Shown: positions 18,643 to 31,863, numbered from the stretch's first letter. The stretch is 64,000 nucleotides of DNA from Caballeronia glathei (GCF_000698595.1 NZ_JFHC01000010.1:62001-126000), one strand, 5' to 3'. Translations and numbers: made by a program. Notes: generated from the letters alone by a model not told the origin.

Positions 18643-19467
18643 TTGGCGAGAACGAAGCAAACCAGCGCGAGCCCGGCCCCGGGCGCCGGCACAGTTTTCG
18701 CGCTGCGGGCGATCGGACTCGTGCTTGTCGCGCGCTGGCTCTTTTCGATGTCGCAGATGGGCTACCTGTCGTCGCTGCGCGCGATGACGTCCTCGCCGTG
18801 GGCCTGCATCAATCTCGTCCTGATATTCCTTCTTGTGTTCCTGCCGGGCGCGCGCGCGCGCGCCGAGCGTCCGCTGCATCCGTTGCCGCAATGGCTGCGT
18901 CAGGCGCTGCGCCTGCTCGCGCTCCTGACGTTCGGATTCGCGGTGTTTTCCGTGGGGGCCTTCACATGGCAGGCCGGCTGGCGGCGCGTCGTGCACGCGC
19001 TTGCCGAGACCAACGGATGGCTCGCCGTCGCGCCCGCGCTGTACGCCGTCGTGATGTGGATCTGCCGCCCGCGCGCGCTGTGGCGCACGAATGTCGCCGC
19101 GCGGCGTTTCGCGATCGGCCGTTATGCCATTTCGCTGGATCCGATGACGCGCACCGCCGTCGTCTGGGCCGAGAGCCGCAAGGTCGGGCAGTACGATGCC
19201 CGCGAGTTGTCGGTGAAGTGGCCGCAGGCCGAACCTGCCGCCGACACGCCCCCGGGGGCACCCAGCGTGGCGCCTGCGCCGGCGCCCTCGTCCGCGCCGC
19301 GGCGCAGGCGGCTCGGGGGCTTCTCGCGGCGGCCGAAGGTGGAGTTGCTGTGGGACTCGCCGGCGGCGGCGGGGCACAACCGCACGACGGTGTTTCGCGC
19401 ACCGCTCGCGAGCGAGGGCGACCGCAACGCCGCCCGCGCGCTCGACGCCACCTTGCGGCAGGTTTGA
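18643..19467 (+). CDS. Conserved membrane protein of unknown function
   Basis: 274 residues from a TTG at 18643 with AGAGGAG just upstream. Four hydrophobic stretches occupy the first ~140 residues. The rest is soluble: a strand-rich part around RRFAIGRYAISLDPMTRTAVVWAES, then a Pro/Ala-rich linker and a basic C-terminus. No catalytic motif is recognised. A perfect TATAAT at 18546-18551 about 95 bp upstream may be its -10 box, although no good -35 accompanies it. It is followed by another small membrane protein in the same direction. Confidence 0.7.
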   Translation: MARTKQTSASPAPGAGTVFALRAIGLVLVARWLFSMSQMGYLSSLRAMTSSPWACINLVLIFLLVFLPGARARAERPLHPLPQWLRQALRLLALLTFGFAVFSVGAFTWQAGWRRVVHALAETNGWLAVAPALYAVVMWICRPRALWRTNVAARRFAIGRYAISLDPMTRTAVVWAESRKVGQYDARELSVKWPQAEPAADTPPGAPSVAPAPAPSSAPRRRRLGGFSRRPKVELLWDSPAAAGHNRTTVFRAPLASEGDRNAARALDATLRQV

Positions 19468-19616
19468 GCTTCGGCTGAGCGGAGCCCGCGGCCCGCGCGC
19501 GTGACCCGTCTCGCCGGGGCCGCCTGAACGCCTGAACGCGATTGCCATTCGCTTCGCCACGCGCGCAACACGAACGTCAGTTTCTTCACGTCTTTCCGTC
19601 AAGAGAGGGAGGGAGC

Positions 19617-20090
19617 ATGCTGATCCGCTGGTTGCTGGCCGCCATTCATCTGCTTGCATTCGGATTCGCGCTGGCGTCGGTGCTTTCGCGGGCCCGTGCG
19701 CTGCGGCGGCTCGATCCGTCGAATTCGCTGCACGCGAACGCCGCCGGACTGCGCGACGTGTTCCGTGCCGACGGCGTCTGGGGCGTGACCGCGCTGATCC
19801 TGCTCGTCACCGGCGCGATGCGCGCCTTCGGCGGCTTCGAGAAGGGCGGCGCCTACTATCTGCACGAGCCGCTCTTTCACCTCAAGATGACGGCGCTCGT
19901 GCTGATCCTCGTGATCGAGATTTCCCCGATGATGGCGCTCATCCGCTGGCGCGTGGCCGCGCGCCAGGGCGGCGCGGTCGATCTCGGGCGCGCGAGGCGC
20001 TTTGCGTGGATGAGCGACCTCGAAGCCGGGCTCGTGATCGTGATGGTGATTGCCGCGAGCGGGATGGCGCGGGGGATCTGGGCGGGGTAG
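19617..20090 (+). CDS. DUF2214-family membrane protein
   Basis: 157 residues from the ATG at 19617, with GGGAGGGAG upstream as ribosome site. Four predicted membrane helices, with histidines near the membrane surface (AAIHLLAFGF, and YYLHEPLFHLKMTALVLILVIEI). This pattern fits the DUF2214 family, small membrane proteins distantly like haem-binding membrane proteins. Function unknown. A terminator follows at 20109-20140. Confidence 0.75.
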   Translation: MLIRWLLAAIHLLAFGFALASVLSRARALRRLDPSNSLHANAAGLRDVFRADGVWGVTALILLVTGAMRAFGGFEKGGAYYLHEPLFHLKMTALVLILVIEISPMMALIRWRVAARQGGAVDLGRARRFAWMSDLEAGLVIVMVIAASGMARGIWAG

Positions 20091-20108
20091 GGCGCACGCG
20101 AACAATAA

Positions 20109-20140
20109 AAAACCCCGGTGCCTTTCGGGGCCGGGGTTTT
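20109..20140 (+). terminator. Intrinsic terminator
   Basis: AAAACCCCGG and CCGGGGTTTT around a 12-nt loop. With U-runs on either strand, it can end both the DUF2214 gene and the tRNA-Val on the opposite strand. Confidence 0.85.
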
Positions 20141-20180
20141 CCGGAAGGTGCCCTGAAAACCGGAGCACCTTCCTCTATCG

Positions 20181-20255
20181 TGGTGGGTAGTACTGGGATC
20201 GAACCAGTGACCCCTGCCGTGTGAAGGCAGTGCTCTACCGCTGAGCTAACCACCC
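20181..20255 (-). tRNA. tRNA-Val(CAC)
   Basis: 75 nt on the minus strand with encoded CCA. Acceptor GGGTGGT pairs with ACTACCC with one G-U. The anticodon stem CTGCC/GGCAG encloses TTCACAC, giving anticodon CAC for GUG codons. Confidence 0.95.
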
Positions 20256-20266
20256 GAAGAAACGAG

Positions 20267-20295
20267 ATTATGTCAGAGCTATCCGCGTTCGTCTA
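20267..20295 (-). promoter_or_regulatory. Probable tRNA-Val promoter
   Basis: On the minus strand, TAGACG (20295-20290), a 17-bp spacer and CATAAT (20272-20267), about 12 bp before the tRNA. Confidence 0.5.
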
Positions 20296-20321
20296 GCGAT
20301 TCTTTAAAGCAATGCACGAAT

Positions 20322-21059
20322 CTAGGCGGCCGCCTCGGCATTTTCCACCACGGCCGGTTCCGTGCGCCATACGCTCGTGCCTTTGACGGCACGGTCGAGG
20401 TCGCTGAGCACGGCATCGTGGGCGGTGAGTTCGTCGGCGCTCGCCACGATCACCCGCAGATCCAGTCCGTCTAGCGCGATGCGCGGCGAGAGCGCCGCAC
20501 CGGCCGCGGGCACATCCCCGAGCATGTCGATGACGAGGCTCTCCTGGCCGCGCGTCATCGCGAGATACACCTCCGCGAGCAACTCCGAGTCGAGCAGCGC
20601 GCCGTGCAGCGTACGGTGCGCATTGCTGATGCCGAAGCGGTCGCAGAGCGCATCGAGCGAATTGCGTTTGCCCGGGAACATCTGCTTCGCCTGCACGAGC
20701 GTGTCGATCACGCCGCCGCACACGTCGGCCATCTTCGGCAGGCCGAGCAGCCCGAATTCGACGTCGAGAAAGCCGATGTCGAACGGCGCGTTGTGGATGA
20801 TCAGTTCCGCGTCCGCGAGAAAGTGGCGCAGTTCGGCCGCGATCTCGGCGAACCTGGGCTTGTCGCTCAGGAATTCCGTGGTGAGGCCGTGGACCGCGAG
20901 CGCGCCCGGGTCGCTGTCGCGTCCCGGATTGATGTAGAAGTGCAGGTTGTTGCCGGTGAGCCGTCGGTTGATCAGCTCGACGCAGCCGATTTCGATGATG
21001 CGGTCGCCCGTGCGGGCATTGAGGCCGGTGGTTTCGGTATCGAGTACGAGTTGGCGCAT
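20322..21059 (-). CDS. dnaQ: DNA polymerase III epsilon subunit (proofreading exonuclease)
   Basis: 245 residues. The 3'-5' exonuclease that proofreads for the replicative polymerase. DEDDh motifs: Exo I D7-T-E9-T, Exo II in LIIHNAPFDIGFLD, Exo III in HGALLDSELLAEVY (catalytic His and Asp). The C-terminal ~60 residues are the flexible region that binds the alpha subunit in the family. It lies 21 bp downstream of rnhA on the same strand. The rnhA-dnaQ pairing is conserved in many proteobacteria. Confidence 0.96.
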   Translation of the reverse strand: MRQLVLDTETTGLNARTGDRIIEIGCVELINRRLTGNNLHFYINPGRDSDPGALAVHGLTTEFLSDKPRFAEIAAELRHFLADAELIIHNAPFDIGFLDVEFGLLGLPKMADVCGGVIDTLVQAKQMFPGKRNSLDALCDRFGISNAHRTLHGALLDSELLAEVYLAMTRGQESLVIDMLGDVPAAGAALSPRIALDGLDLRVIVASADELTAHDAVLSDLDRAVKGTSVWRTEPAVVENAEAAA

Positions 21060-21080
21060 TGGCTTGGTTCGGTTGGCTGA

Positions 21081-21536
21081 TTAGCTGTCGGCGAGCGATG
21101 TCACGCCGCGGTTGGCGAGCGCATCGGCGCGTTCGTTTTCAGGATGACCTGCGTGGCCCTTGACCCAGCGCCATTCGATCTGGTGCTGCCCGACGAGCGC
21201 GTCGAGCCGCTTCCAGAGGTCGGCGTTCTTGACCGGCGTTTTCGCGGCCGTCATCCAGCCCTTCTTTTTCCAGCCATGGATCCATTCGCTGATGCCTTTC
21301 TGCACGTATTGCGAATCGGTGTGGATCACGGCGTGGCACGGCCGCTTGAGCGCCTCGAGCGCGGCGATCACGGCCATCAGTTCCATGCGGTTGTTGGTGG
21401 TGGCGGCTTCCCCGCCGAAGATTTCCTTTTCCTGCGAGCCGAAGCGAAGGAGGGCGCCCCAGCCGCCGGGGCCCGGGTTGCCCTTGCAGGCGCCGTCGGT
21501 GTAGATGTCAATTACCTTTGAGGAGTCTGAAGTCAT
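21081..21536 (-). CDS. rnhA: Ribonuclease HI
   Basis: 151 residues from an ATG at 21534-21536 whose first base overlaps the stop of the methyltransferase gene. Degrades RNA in RNA-DNA hybrids. Catalytic carboxylates are seen in [17 protein letters not shown] (Asp14), [18 protein letters not shown] (Glu) and [13 protein letters not shown] (Asp), and the flexible-loop histidine in [18 protein letters not shown] precedes the last aspartate. A longer frame upstream overlaps the methyltransferase and is rejected. Confidence 0.96.
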   Translation of the reverse strand: MTSDSSKVIDIYTDGACKGNPGPGGWGALLRFGSQEKEIFGGEAATTNNRMELMAVIAALEALKRPCHAVIHTDSQYVQKGISEWIHGWKKKGWMTAAKTPVKNADLWKRLDALVGQHQIEWRWVKGHAGHPENERADALANRGVTSLADS

Positions 21537-22384
21537 CAATGCTCGTTGCGTGTGTGCGGGGCCGCGACCGGGGCGAGCCCCGGCGCGAGTGCGGGTTTCT
21601 TCAGCTTGCGCGGGCCGATCAGGCGCATGCCGCGCACGCGCTTGATCGCCGTGATCATGTAGGCCGCGCCGAAGATGGGCCACCAGCGATCGCCGGCGGC
21701 TTCCATGAACTGATAGCGCTGGAGCCACTTGTCGGTGACGAGCGGCGGACGATAGCAGCCGAAGCGCCCGCGTTCAAGGTCGAAGCCGAGCAGCTTGATC
21801 CAGTCCTTGATGCGCGTGAACGCGATCATTTCATGCGCGGCCGGCACGAACGGCCGTCCGGCGACGTTGCCGAGCGACTGCCGCGCGCCCCAGAGGCTGA
21901 GCGAATTGAAGCCGAGGATGATCAGCTGGCCTTCCGGCATCAGCACGCGTTCGGCCTCGCGCAGCAGGCGGTGCGGATCGCCCGTGAATTCCAGCGTGTG
22001 CGGCAGCACGAGCAGATCGACGCTCTGGGCCTCGAACGGCAGGTCGAGCAGGTCGCACCAGACCGTGCTGCGTCCCTCCGGCGCATGCACGCCGCGATTC
22101 GCCGACGGCAGCGACGCGACGCCCGGCCGCGCATTCGCCGCGGCGGCGCCCGCCGGGTATGTGTACGGCGCGCTCGCGCCGCTCGCGGCGTCGAGCACGA
22201 GCGCACGGCCGGTCATGCGGTTTTCGCGCAGGGCGTCGAGCTGCGGCATGCCGAGCTGCAGCGCGTGGTAGCCGAAAATGTCGGAAACCACGCGATCGAG
22301 TTGCGCCTGTTCCCAGTCGAGCACGTAGCGTCCGGGCGCAGAGCCTGTCCAGGCGGGCCAGTCTATAATCGATCGGTCAGACAT
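21536..22384 (-). CDS. yafS: Class I SAM-dependent methyltransferase (YafS-like)
   Basis: 282 residues. A degenerate SAM-binding strand ([14 protein letters not shown]) is followed by [24 protein letters not shown] and [25 protein letters not shown], the usual order of a class I methyltransferase. In E. coli the uncharacterised methyltransferase yafS lies between gloB and rnhA-dnaQ; the same order here supports the name. Substrate unknown. The gene starts 29 bp from divergent gloB, and a perfect TATAAT at 22364-22369, inside this gene, could serve gloB. Confidence 0.82.
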   Translation of the reverse strand: MSDRSIIDWPAWTGSAPGRYVLDWEQAQLDRVVSDIFGYHALQLGMPQLDALRENRMTGRALVLDAASGASAPYTYPAGAAAANARPGVASLPSANRGVHAPEGRSTVWCDLLDLPFEAQSVDLLVLPHTLEFTGDPHRLLREAERVLMPEGQLIILGFNSLSLWGARQSLGNVAGRPFVPAAHEMIAFTRIKDWIKLLGFDLERGRFGCYRPPLVTDKWLQRYQFMEAAGDRWWPIFGAAYMITAIKRVRGMRLIGPRKLKKPALAPGLAPVAAPHTRNEH

Positions 22385-22413
22385 GTTCGAATTGCCGCCT
22401 TGAAGAACTCGCT

Positions 22414-23217
22414 ATGAAAACACTTGAATACGTGCCGGTTCCGGCGTTCGAGGACAACTACATCTGGCTCGTGTCGGACGGTCGCGACGCAGTCGTCGTC
22501 GATCCGGGTGACGCCGGGCCGGTTGAGGCGTATCTCGCGAAACGCGGCTGGCGGTTGACCGCTATTTTACTCACGCACCATCATCACGACCACGTCGGCG
22601 GTGTCGAGGAACTGCTTGCCGGCCGTTCGGACGATGGCGGCATTCCCGTCTACGGCCCGGCCGGCGAGCGAATCGACCATCTGAGCGCGCGCCTGAAGGA
22701 GGGCGACCGGGTGCGCATCGAAAGCCCGGCGCTCGAGGTGTCGGTGATCGACGTTCCCGGGCACACCGCGGGCCACATCGCGTACTTTCAGGCAGCCGAT
22801 TCCGGCGGCACACCGCATCTGTTCTGCGGCGACACGCTCTTCGCGAGCGGTTGCGGGCGGCTGTTCGAAGGCACGGCGCAGCAGATGCTGGCATCGCTCG
22901 ACGCGCTCGCCGCACTTCCCGACACCACGCAAGTCCACTGCGCGCACGAATATACGCTCTCGAACATTCGCTTCGCGCGTGCCTGCGAGCCGGCGAACGG
23001 CGCGCTCGCACAGTGGCAGGAAGACGCGCAGGCGCTGCGCGAGGCCGGCAAGCCGACGCTGCCCACGACGATCGGCCACGAGAAGGCGGTCAATCCGTTC
23101 CTGCGTGTCGGCGACGCCGCCATTCAGAGCACGCTCGCCGCGCATTTCAATCACCCGGTGTCCGACCGGCTCGATGCGTTCCGGCTGATGCGCGGCTGGA
23201 AGGACAAGTTTCGCTAA
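22414..23217 (+). CDS. gloB: Hydroxyacylglutathione hydrolase (glyoxalase II)
   Basis: 267 residues of the metallo-beta-lactamase fold. Hydrolyses S-lactoylglutathione to lactate and glutathione, the second step of methylglyoxal detoxification. The dinuclear metal motif THHHHDHVGG lies near residues 53-62; further ligands are in VPGHTAGHIAYF, LFCGDTLFASGCGRLFEG and VHCAHEYTLSNIRFA. The C-terminal glutathione-binding part is complete (PFLRV, then FRLMRGWKDKF). It is divergent from the yafS-like gene. Confidence 0.95.
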   Translation: MKTLEYVPVPAFEDNYIWLVSDGRDAVVVDPGDAGPVEAYLAKRGWRLTAILLTHHHHDHVGGVEELLAGRSDDGGIPVYGPAGERIDHLSARLKEGDRVRIESPALEVSVIDVPGHTAGHIAYFQAADSGGTPHLFCGDTLFASGCGRLFEGTAQQMLASLDALAALPDTTQVHCAHEYTLSNIRFARACEPANGALAQWQEDAQALREAGKPTLPTTIGHEKAVNPFLRVGDAAIQSTLAAHFNHPVSDRLDAFRLMRGWKDKFR

Positions 23218-23302
23218 CCCGCACGAAGTTGTGGCTAACTTCATCCGAAACATTGGAAACGTCGCCAGTCGTCGGATTTTGCTTGGTTTTCCCTCTTTTT
23301 TA

Positions 23303-23331
23303 TTGACGACCACGATGCGCTTCCGTACCAT
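23303..23331 (+). promoter_or_regulatory. Probable promoter of mltD
   Basis: TTGACG (23303-23308), a 17-bp spacer and TACCAT (23326-23331), 45 bp before the chosen mltD start. Confidence 0.5.
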
Positions 23332-23375
23332 CGGCTCCAAATTTCCAAGCTTAATTTTTGGAATCCGAGACGTTC

Positions 23376-25031
23376 ATGCGACAGATTCTTAGCGCGCTAC
23401 TCGTCCTTACGCTAGCAGCCTGTGCCAGCCAGGGACCGACAGCGCCAAATTCCCTTTCATCACTCCCATCCGCTTCGAAGCAGCAAGCAGTAGCCGACAC
23501 GATCCGCCGCACCGCCGCCGCCAAGGAAACGATCAACGTCGACAAGACGTCCGTCGATTCGCTCTCGGGCGGCGACGCCGATCTCTGGGGCCGCATTCGC
23601 CGCGGGTTCCAGATTCCCGACCTGCAGAGCGACCTCGTCGACATGCAGGTGAGCTGGTACGCGCAGCGCCCGGACTACGTCGAGCGCATGACGGGCCGCT
23701 CGCAGAAGTATCTGTATCACATCGTCGAGGAGCTGGAGGCGCGGCACATGCCGACCGAGCTCGCGCTCCTGCCGTTCATCGAATCGGCGTTCAATCCGCA
23801 GGCGCTGTCGGTGGCGAAGGCGGCCGGCATGTGGCAGTTCGTGCCGGGCACGGGCCGCGACTACAACCTGAAGCAGAACATGTGGCAGGACGAGCGGCGC
23901 GACGTGCTGGCGTCGACGAGCGCGGCCCTCGACTACCTCACGCGCCTGCACGACATGTTCGGCGACTGGCATCTCGCGCTCGCCGCGTACAACTGGGGCG
24001 AGGGCAACGTGCAGCGCGCGATCGCGCGCAACGAGGCGGCGGGGCTGCCCACCGACTACCAGAGCCTGCGCATGCCGAACGAGACGCGCAACTACGTGCC
24101 GAAGCTGCAGGCGGTGAAGAACATCGTCGCGAATCCGCAGATGTATGGCCTCACGCTTCCCGAAATCCCGAATCACCCGTATTTCGTCACGGTCACGACC
24201 TCGCGCGACATCGACGTCACGATGGCCTCGAAGCTCGCCGGCATGTCGGTCGATGAATTCCGCTCGCTGAATCCGTCGTTCTCGAAGCCGGTCATTCTCG
24301 GCGCGACGAATCCGCAGATCCTGCTGCCCTTCGACAACGCCACCGCCTTTCAGCGCAACCTGAAGTCGTACACGGGCGCGCTGTCGTCCTGGACGACGTA
24401 CACCGTGACCGAGCGCTCGCGGCCGGCGGCGATCGCGGAGAAGATCGGTGTCGATGCCGACACGCTGATGTCGGTCAACCGCATTCCCGCGGGCATGCGC
24501 CTGAAGCCGGGCTCGACGATCGTCGTCCCGCGCAACGACGACGATGACGAGGACATCAGCGCCGACGTGGCCGAAAGCGCCGTGCTCGCCGTCGAGCCGG
24601 ACGTGCCCGACACCCGCAAGATGCTGATCCGTGTGCGCCGCCAGCAGTCCGTCGCGACCTTCGCCGACCGTTACAACGTCTCGGTCGGGCAGGTGAGGGC
24701 GTGGAACCGCACGCGCCGCGACACGATCATGCCGGGGCAGGTGATCGTGCTGCACGTGCCCGTGGGCCGTGCGGTTCCGGCGGAACCGGGTCCGGTGCGC
24801 CTGGAAACCGTGTCGGCGTCGAGCCGCTCCACTGGCCGCGTGACGAGGATCGGCACGCGCGTGCCGGAGTCAAAGTCTTCGGCTGGCGGGAAATCGTCTG
24901 CGAAATCCGCCGGCAAGGTCACCCGCGTGTCGAGCAAGGGCGACGATTCGAAGCCGGCAAAGCCGGCCGTCGTGAAAACCTCGAAAGCGACGACCGGCAC
25001 GTCCAGGAAGTCGACGAAAGCTGGCAAATAA
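23376..25031 (+). CDS. mltD: Membrane-bound lytic murein transglycosylase D
   Basis: 551 residues. Lipoprotein signal with lipobox LTLAAC from the ATG at 23376, so an outer-membrane-anchored enzyme that cleaves the glycan strands of peptidoglycan. The SLT (lysozyme-like) domain spans about residues 115-250: catalytic Glu136 in LPFIESAFNPQALS, then KAAGMWQFVPGTGRDYNL and LALAAYNWGEGNVQRAI. Two LysM-like peptidoglycan-binding repeats follow (around TTYTVTERSRPAAIAEKIG and VRRQQSVATFADRYNVS). The last ~70 residues are Ser/Lys-rich and probably unfolded. A terminator hairpin lies at 25086-25112. Confidence 0.94.
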   Translation: MRQILSALLVLTLAACASQGPTAPNSLSSLPSASKQQAVADTIRRTAAAKETINVDKTSVDSLSGGDADLWGRIRRGFQIPDLQSDLVDMQVSWYAQRPDYVERMTGRSQKYLYHIVEELEARHMPTELALLPFIESAFNPQALSVAKAAGMWQFVPGTGRDYNLKQNMWQDERRDVLASTSAALDYLTRLHDMFGDWHLALAAYNWGEGNVQRAIARNEAAGLPTDYQSLRMPNETRNYVPKLQAVKNIVANPQMYGLTLPEIPNHPYFVTVTTSRDIDVTMASKLAGMSVDEFRSLNPSFSKPVILGATNPQILLPFDNATAFQRNLKSYTGALSSWTTYTVTERSRPAAIAEKIGVDADTLMSVNRIPAGMRLKPGSTIVVPRNDDDDEDISADVAESAVLAVEPDVPDTRKMLIRVRRQQSVATFADRYNVSVGQVRAWNRTRRDTIMPGQVIVLHVPVGRAVPAEPGPVRLETVSASSRSTGRVTRIGTRVPESKSSAGGKSSAKSAGKVTRVSSKGDDSKPAKPAVVKTSKATTGTSRKSTKAGK

Positions 25032-25085
25032 GCCGGCAAATAAGCCGCGCGGCGCGCGGAGCCAGCCCGCCACGAGCCTTATCCC

Positions 25086-25112
25086 ACGCCGTCACCAAGG
25101 TGACGGCGTTTC
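25086..25112 (+). terminator. Terminator hairpin after mltD
   Basis: ACGCCGTCACC and GGTGACGGCGT around AA, followed by a short T-rich stretch. Confidence 0.7.
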
Positions 25113-25167
25113 CATTTTGGTGCAGCAGTTAAACTCCTGCTTTAAAGTCAAAAAGCGGCTGCATCGA

Positions 25168-26400
25168 ATGACGTCCTCGGCTCGCCTGCGTGTCTTTTTC
25201 CTGTTCGCCGCCGGATATTTCGTCTCGTATGTGTTCCGGGGCGTCAATCTCGGCTTCGCCCCCCTCATTACGCACGAACTCGGCCTGTCCGCGGCCGACC
25301 TCGGCCTCCTGACCTCGCTCTATTTCATCGGCTTCGCGCTCGCACAAATCCCGGTTGGCGTGCTGCTCGACCACTTCGGGCCGCGCCGCGTGACGGCTGG
25401 CATGCTCGTTTTCGCCGCGCTCGGCATCGGGGTGTTCGGCGCGTCGCATGGGCTCGCCGGCATGATGGCCGGGCGCCTCCTGATCGGCGTGGGCGTTTCC
25501 GTGTGCCTGAGCGCGGCGTTCAAGGCGTCGGCGCAGCACTTTCCGGTGGCGCGCCTGCCGCTCGTCAACGGCTTGACGATGGCGATGGGCGGGCTGGGCG
25601 GCGTGGTCGTCGGCTCACCGCTCGCCTCGCTGCTCGCATTCACGAGCTGGCGCGCCGTCTGCGCGGGGCTCGTGCTGTTCACGCTGGTCGTCGCGCTCGC
25701 GATCCTTCTGTTCGCCCCCGACAAGCGCGAGGCCCGCCATCAGGCCGACATCGTCACGCAGTTCAAGGGCACCTGGCACATCCTGAAAAGCCCGGCGTTC
25801 TGGAAGATCGCGTCGTTTTCGGTCGTGACGCAGGGCGTTTTCTACGCGATGCAGTCGCTCTGGATCCGCCCGTATCTGCTCGACGTGATGGGGCTCTCGG
25901 CGAGCCACTCCGCGGCGCTCGTGTCGCTGCTCGGCTTTGCGATGATGCTCGGCTGCATCGGCTTCGGCGCGGCGGCGCGCAGCCTGGAGCGCAAGGGGGT
26001 GTCCGTGTACGCGTTCTGCGGCATCGGCATGGCGCTTTACGTGGTCGTCCAGGTGCTGATGCTCGTGCGCGCGCCGTTGCCCCCGGCGGTGCTCCTGGCC
26101 GCCTACGGGATTTTCGGCGGCACCGGCATCCTGAGCTACGCGATCATGGCCGAGTATTTTCCGTCGCACATGATCGGCCGCACCAACACGACGCTCACGC
26201 TCGTCATCTTCGTGCTGATCTTCGGGTTCCAGGTAGGGATCGGCGCGGTTCTGTCCCTCTGGCCGACCGAAGGCGGGCATTACCCGGCGGCGGCGCACCT
26301 GCGGGTGTGGGGCGTGCTGATCGCGCTGCAGATCGCGAGCGCGATCTGGTACGTCCTGCCGAGCCGCGTGCTGCACAAGACCGAGCGCGCCGTCTCGTAA
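25168..26400 (+). CDS. MFS transporter
   Basis: 410 residues, about 12 membrane helices. The MFS loop 2-3 signature is [17 protein letters not shown]. The N-terminal half resembles sugar-phosphate/nitrate-type MFS permeases ([24 protein letters not shown]). The ATG at 25168 gives the standard N-terminus; an upstream GTG at 25117 lies in the terminator region. The substrate cannot be read from sequence. It ends at a strong hairpin (26449-26482) that separates it from carAB. Confidence 0.88.
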   Translation: MTSSARLRVFFLFAAGYFVSYVFRGVNLGFAPLITHELGLSAADLGLLTSLYFIGFALAQIPVGVLLDHFGPRRVTAGMLVFAALGIGVFGASHGLAGMMAGRLLIGVGVSVCLSAAFKASAQHFPVARLPLVNGLTMAMGGLGGVVVGSPLASLLAFTSWRAVCAGLVLFTLVVALAILLFAPDKREARHQADIVTQFKGTWHILKSPAFWKIASFSVVTQGVFYAMQSLWIRPYLLDVMGLSASHSAALVSLLGFAMMLGCIGFGAAARSLERKGVSVYAFCGIGMALYVVVQVLMLVRAPLPPAVLLAAYGIFGGTGILSYAIMAEYFPSHMIGRTNTTLTLVIFVLIFGFQVGIGAVLSLWPTEGGHYPAAAHLRVWGVLIALQIASAIWYVLPSRVLHKTERAVS

Positions 26401-26448
26401 TAGCTTGCGACTCGGGCGGCGGCGCCCGGCGCCCGGCGCCCGGCGTCC

Positions 26449-26482
26449 AGACGCGTTCCAGGCACCTTCCTGGAACGCGTCT
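26449..26482 (+). terminator. Terminator hairpin after the MFS gene
   Basis: Perfect 14-bp stem: AGACGCGTTCCAGG (26449-26462) and CCTGGAACGCGTCT (26469-26482). Just before it lie three tandem CGGCGCC units (about 26420-26445). Confidence 0.7.
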
Positions 26483-26503
26483 TGCATCACAAGCGTCTCA
26501 AAT

Positions 26504-26533
26504 TTGGCAGAAAGGGTGGTTTCACGCTATAAT
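26504..26533 (+). promoter_or_regulatory. carAB promoter
   Basis: TTGGCA (26504-26509), an 18-bp spacer and a perfect TATAAT (26528-26533). It would give carA a leader of about 270 nt. Confidence 0.7.
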
Positions 26534-26807
26534 TCGAAGGTTTGAGCATATCAACCCGCACCCTAGCGCCTACCTCCCACACACCGTTCATCCGCCGCGT
26601 TCCGTAGCACGCGCCGCATGCCGCCGAGCCCCCTGTGCCGACTGTCCGCCATCCGAGCGGGCGAGCGCGCCAGCAACCGCCGCGAGCCCTGCGCCCCGAC
26701 TGCGATTCACGCGATGCGGGTCTGCGTGCGCCATCAAACAGGCTGCGCGCAACCCCCAGAAGTCGGAGAGACAGGTCGGCAACAGGGTGTTCCCCAAGGA
26801 GCCTCCC

Positions 26808-27950
26808 GTGTTGCCGTCATTTTCCCCAGCACTTCTCGCACTCGCCGACGGCACGGTCTTTCGTGGTCATTCGATCGGCGCCTCCGGTTCGACGATCGGC
26901 GAAGTGGTGTTCAATACCGCGATCACCGGGTATCAGGAAATCCTGACCGATCCGAGCTACGCGCGCCAGATCGTCACGCTCACCTATCCGCATATCGGCA
27001 ATGTCGGCGTGAATGCCGAGGATGTCGAAGCCACCAAAGTCCATGCCGCCGGCCTGATCATCCGTGATCTGCCGGTACTTGCCTCGAATTTCCGCTCCGA
27101 GCAGTCGCTCTCCGACTATCTGAAGGCGCAGGGCGTCGTCGCGATCGCGGGTATCGATACCCGCAAGCTCACCCGCATCCTGCGCGACAAGGGCGCGCAA
27201 AACGGCTGCATCCTCGCCGGCTCCGCCGATGAAGCGAAAGCGCTCGAGCTCGCGCGCTCGTTCCCCGGCCTCGCGGGCATGGACCTCGCGAAAGTCGTGT
27301 CGACGAAGGAAAGATACGACTGGACGCAGAGCGAATGGCGTCTCGGCGAGGGCTACGGCAAACAGGAAGCGCCGAAGCATCGCGTGGTCGCGTTCGACTA
27401 CGGCGTGAAGCACAACATTCTGCGCATGCTCGCGGAGCGCGGCTGCCAGGTCACCGTGCTGCCGGCAGAGGCCACGGCCGCCGATGCGCTCGCGCTCAAC
27501 CCGGACGGCATCTTCCTGTCGAACGGCCCCGGCGACCCGGAGCCGTGCGATTACGCGATTGCCGCCACGCGCGAATTCATCGAGCGCGGCATTCCGACGT
27601 TCGGCATCTGCCTCGGCCATCAGATCATGGGCCTCGCCCTCGGCGCGAAGACGGTGAAGATGAAGACCGGGCACCACGGCGCGAACCATCCGGTGAAGGA
27701 TCTCGACGACGGGCGCGTCGTGATCACGTCGCAGAACCACGGCTTCGCCGTCGACGCTTCCACGCTGCCCGCGAACGCGAAGGTCACGCATGTCTCGCTC
27801 TTCGACGGCACGCTGCAGGGCTTCGCGCTCACCGACAAGCCCGCGTTCTGCTTCCAGGGCCATCCGGAAGCGTCGCCGGGACCGAACGACATTGCGTATC
27901 TGTTCGACCGCTTCGTCAAGCTGATGGAAGCGCAGAAGGTCGCGGCATAA
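26808..27950 (+). CDS. carA: Carbamoyl-phosphate synthase small subunit
   Basis: 380 residues from a GTG at 26808 with AAGGAG six bases upstream. It supplies ammonia from glutamine to CarB for carbamoyl phosphate, the precursor of arginine and pyrimidines. The N-terminal domain ([18 protein letters not shown]) is followed by a class I glutamine amidotransferase domain with nucleophile Cys268 in [13 protein letters not shown] and the His/Glu pair in [13 protein letters not shown]. Burkholderia relatives start MLPSFSP, which this start reproduces. carB follows after 61 bp. Confidence 0.97.
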   Translation: MLPSFSPALLALADGTVFRGHSIGASGSTIGEVVFNTAITGYQEILTDPSYARQIVTLTYPHIGNVGVNAEDVEATKVHAAGLIIRDLPVLASNFRSEQSLSDYLKAQGVVAIAGIDTRKLTRILRDKGAQNGCILAGSADEAKALELARSFPGLAGMDLAKVVSTKERYDWTQSEWRLGEGYGKQEAPKHRVVAFDYGVKHNILRMLAERGCQVTVLPAEATAADALALNPDGIFLSNGPGDPEPCDYAIAATREFIERGIPTFGICLGHQIMGLALGAKTVKMKTGHHGANHPVKDLDDGRVVITSQNHGFAVDASTLPANAKVTHVSLFDGTLQGFALTDKPAFCFQGHPEASPGPNDIAYLFDRFVKLMEAQKVAA

Positions 27951-28011
27951 GCGCCACGCAGCACGCAAGAGCACCAGAACAGAACACAGCAATACATTAC
28001 CGAGAGCAGTT

Positions 28012-31266
<3,255 letters not shown>

Positions 31267-31296
31267 GGCTTCGATTATCCGTCTTAGCATCAAGGG

Positions 31297-31357
31297 CCGC
31301 GGTTAAGCGGCGTCTCCTTTCTTACCGGGAGATGCACTTAACCGCGGTAATTTTTTT
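31297..31357 (+). terminator. Strong terminator between carB and greA
   Basis: Outer stem CCGCGGTTAAG (31297-31307) with CTTAACCGCGG (31337-31347), inner stem CGTCTCC (31311-31317) with GGAGATG (31328-31334), then seven T. It ends carAB and sits about 30 bp before the greA start. Confidence 0.9.
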
Positions 31358-31386
31358 ACGGCTGTTTTTTGTTCCCCGAGTTGTTT

Positions 31387-31863
31387 ATGAGCACAGTTCC
31401 ATTGACGAAGCGCGGCGCAGAGCTTCTGCGCGCGGAATTACAACGCCTGAAATCGGTCGAGCGCCCGGCGGTCGTTAATTCGATTGCGGAAGCGCGCGCT
31501 CAGGGCGACCTGTCGGAAAACGCCGAATACGACGCGGCGAAGGAAAAGCAGGGCTTCATCGAAGGCCGTATCGCCGAGCTCGAATCGAAGCTGGCCGCGG
31601 CGCAGGTCATCGATCCGACGACCGTCGAAGCGGAGGGGCGCGTGGTGTTCGGCGCGACGGTCGAGCTCGAGGACCTGGAATCGGGCGGCACGGTGACCTA
31701 CCAGATCGTCGGCGACGACGAAGCCGACATCGATCACGGCCTCGTGTCGATCAGCTCGCCGATCGCGCGGGCGCTGATCAGCAAGTCGGAAGGCGACGTC
31801 GCGGCGGTCCAGGCGCCGAGCGGTGCCCGCGAGTACGAAATCATCGCCGTTCGATACGTCTGA
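31387..31863 (+). CDS. greA: Transcription elongation factor GreA
   Basis: 158 residues, the canonical length. Rescues backtracked RNA polymerase by stimulating transcript cleavage. The N-terminal coiled coil carries the acidic tip in [20 protein letters not shown]. The C-terminal FKBP-like domain ends [31 protein letters not shown]. The ATG at 31387 gives the standard [11 protein letters not shown] start; an upstream in-frame start at 31369 lies between the terminator and the gene. The stop overlaps the next start by one base. Confidence 0.97.
   Translation: MSTVPLTKRGAELLRAELQRLKSVERPAVVNSIAEARAQGDLSENAEYDAAKEKQGFIEGRIAELESKLAAAQVIDPTTVEAEGRVVFGATVELEDLESGGTVTYQIVGDDEADIDHGLVSISSPIARALISKSEGDVAAVQAPSGAREYEIIAVRYV

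Noticed and set aside
26413..26447. CGGCGCC tandem units as a regulatory array
   Set aside because: They lie between a stop codon and its terminator and are plain GC-rich low-complexity DNA.
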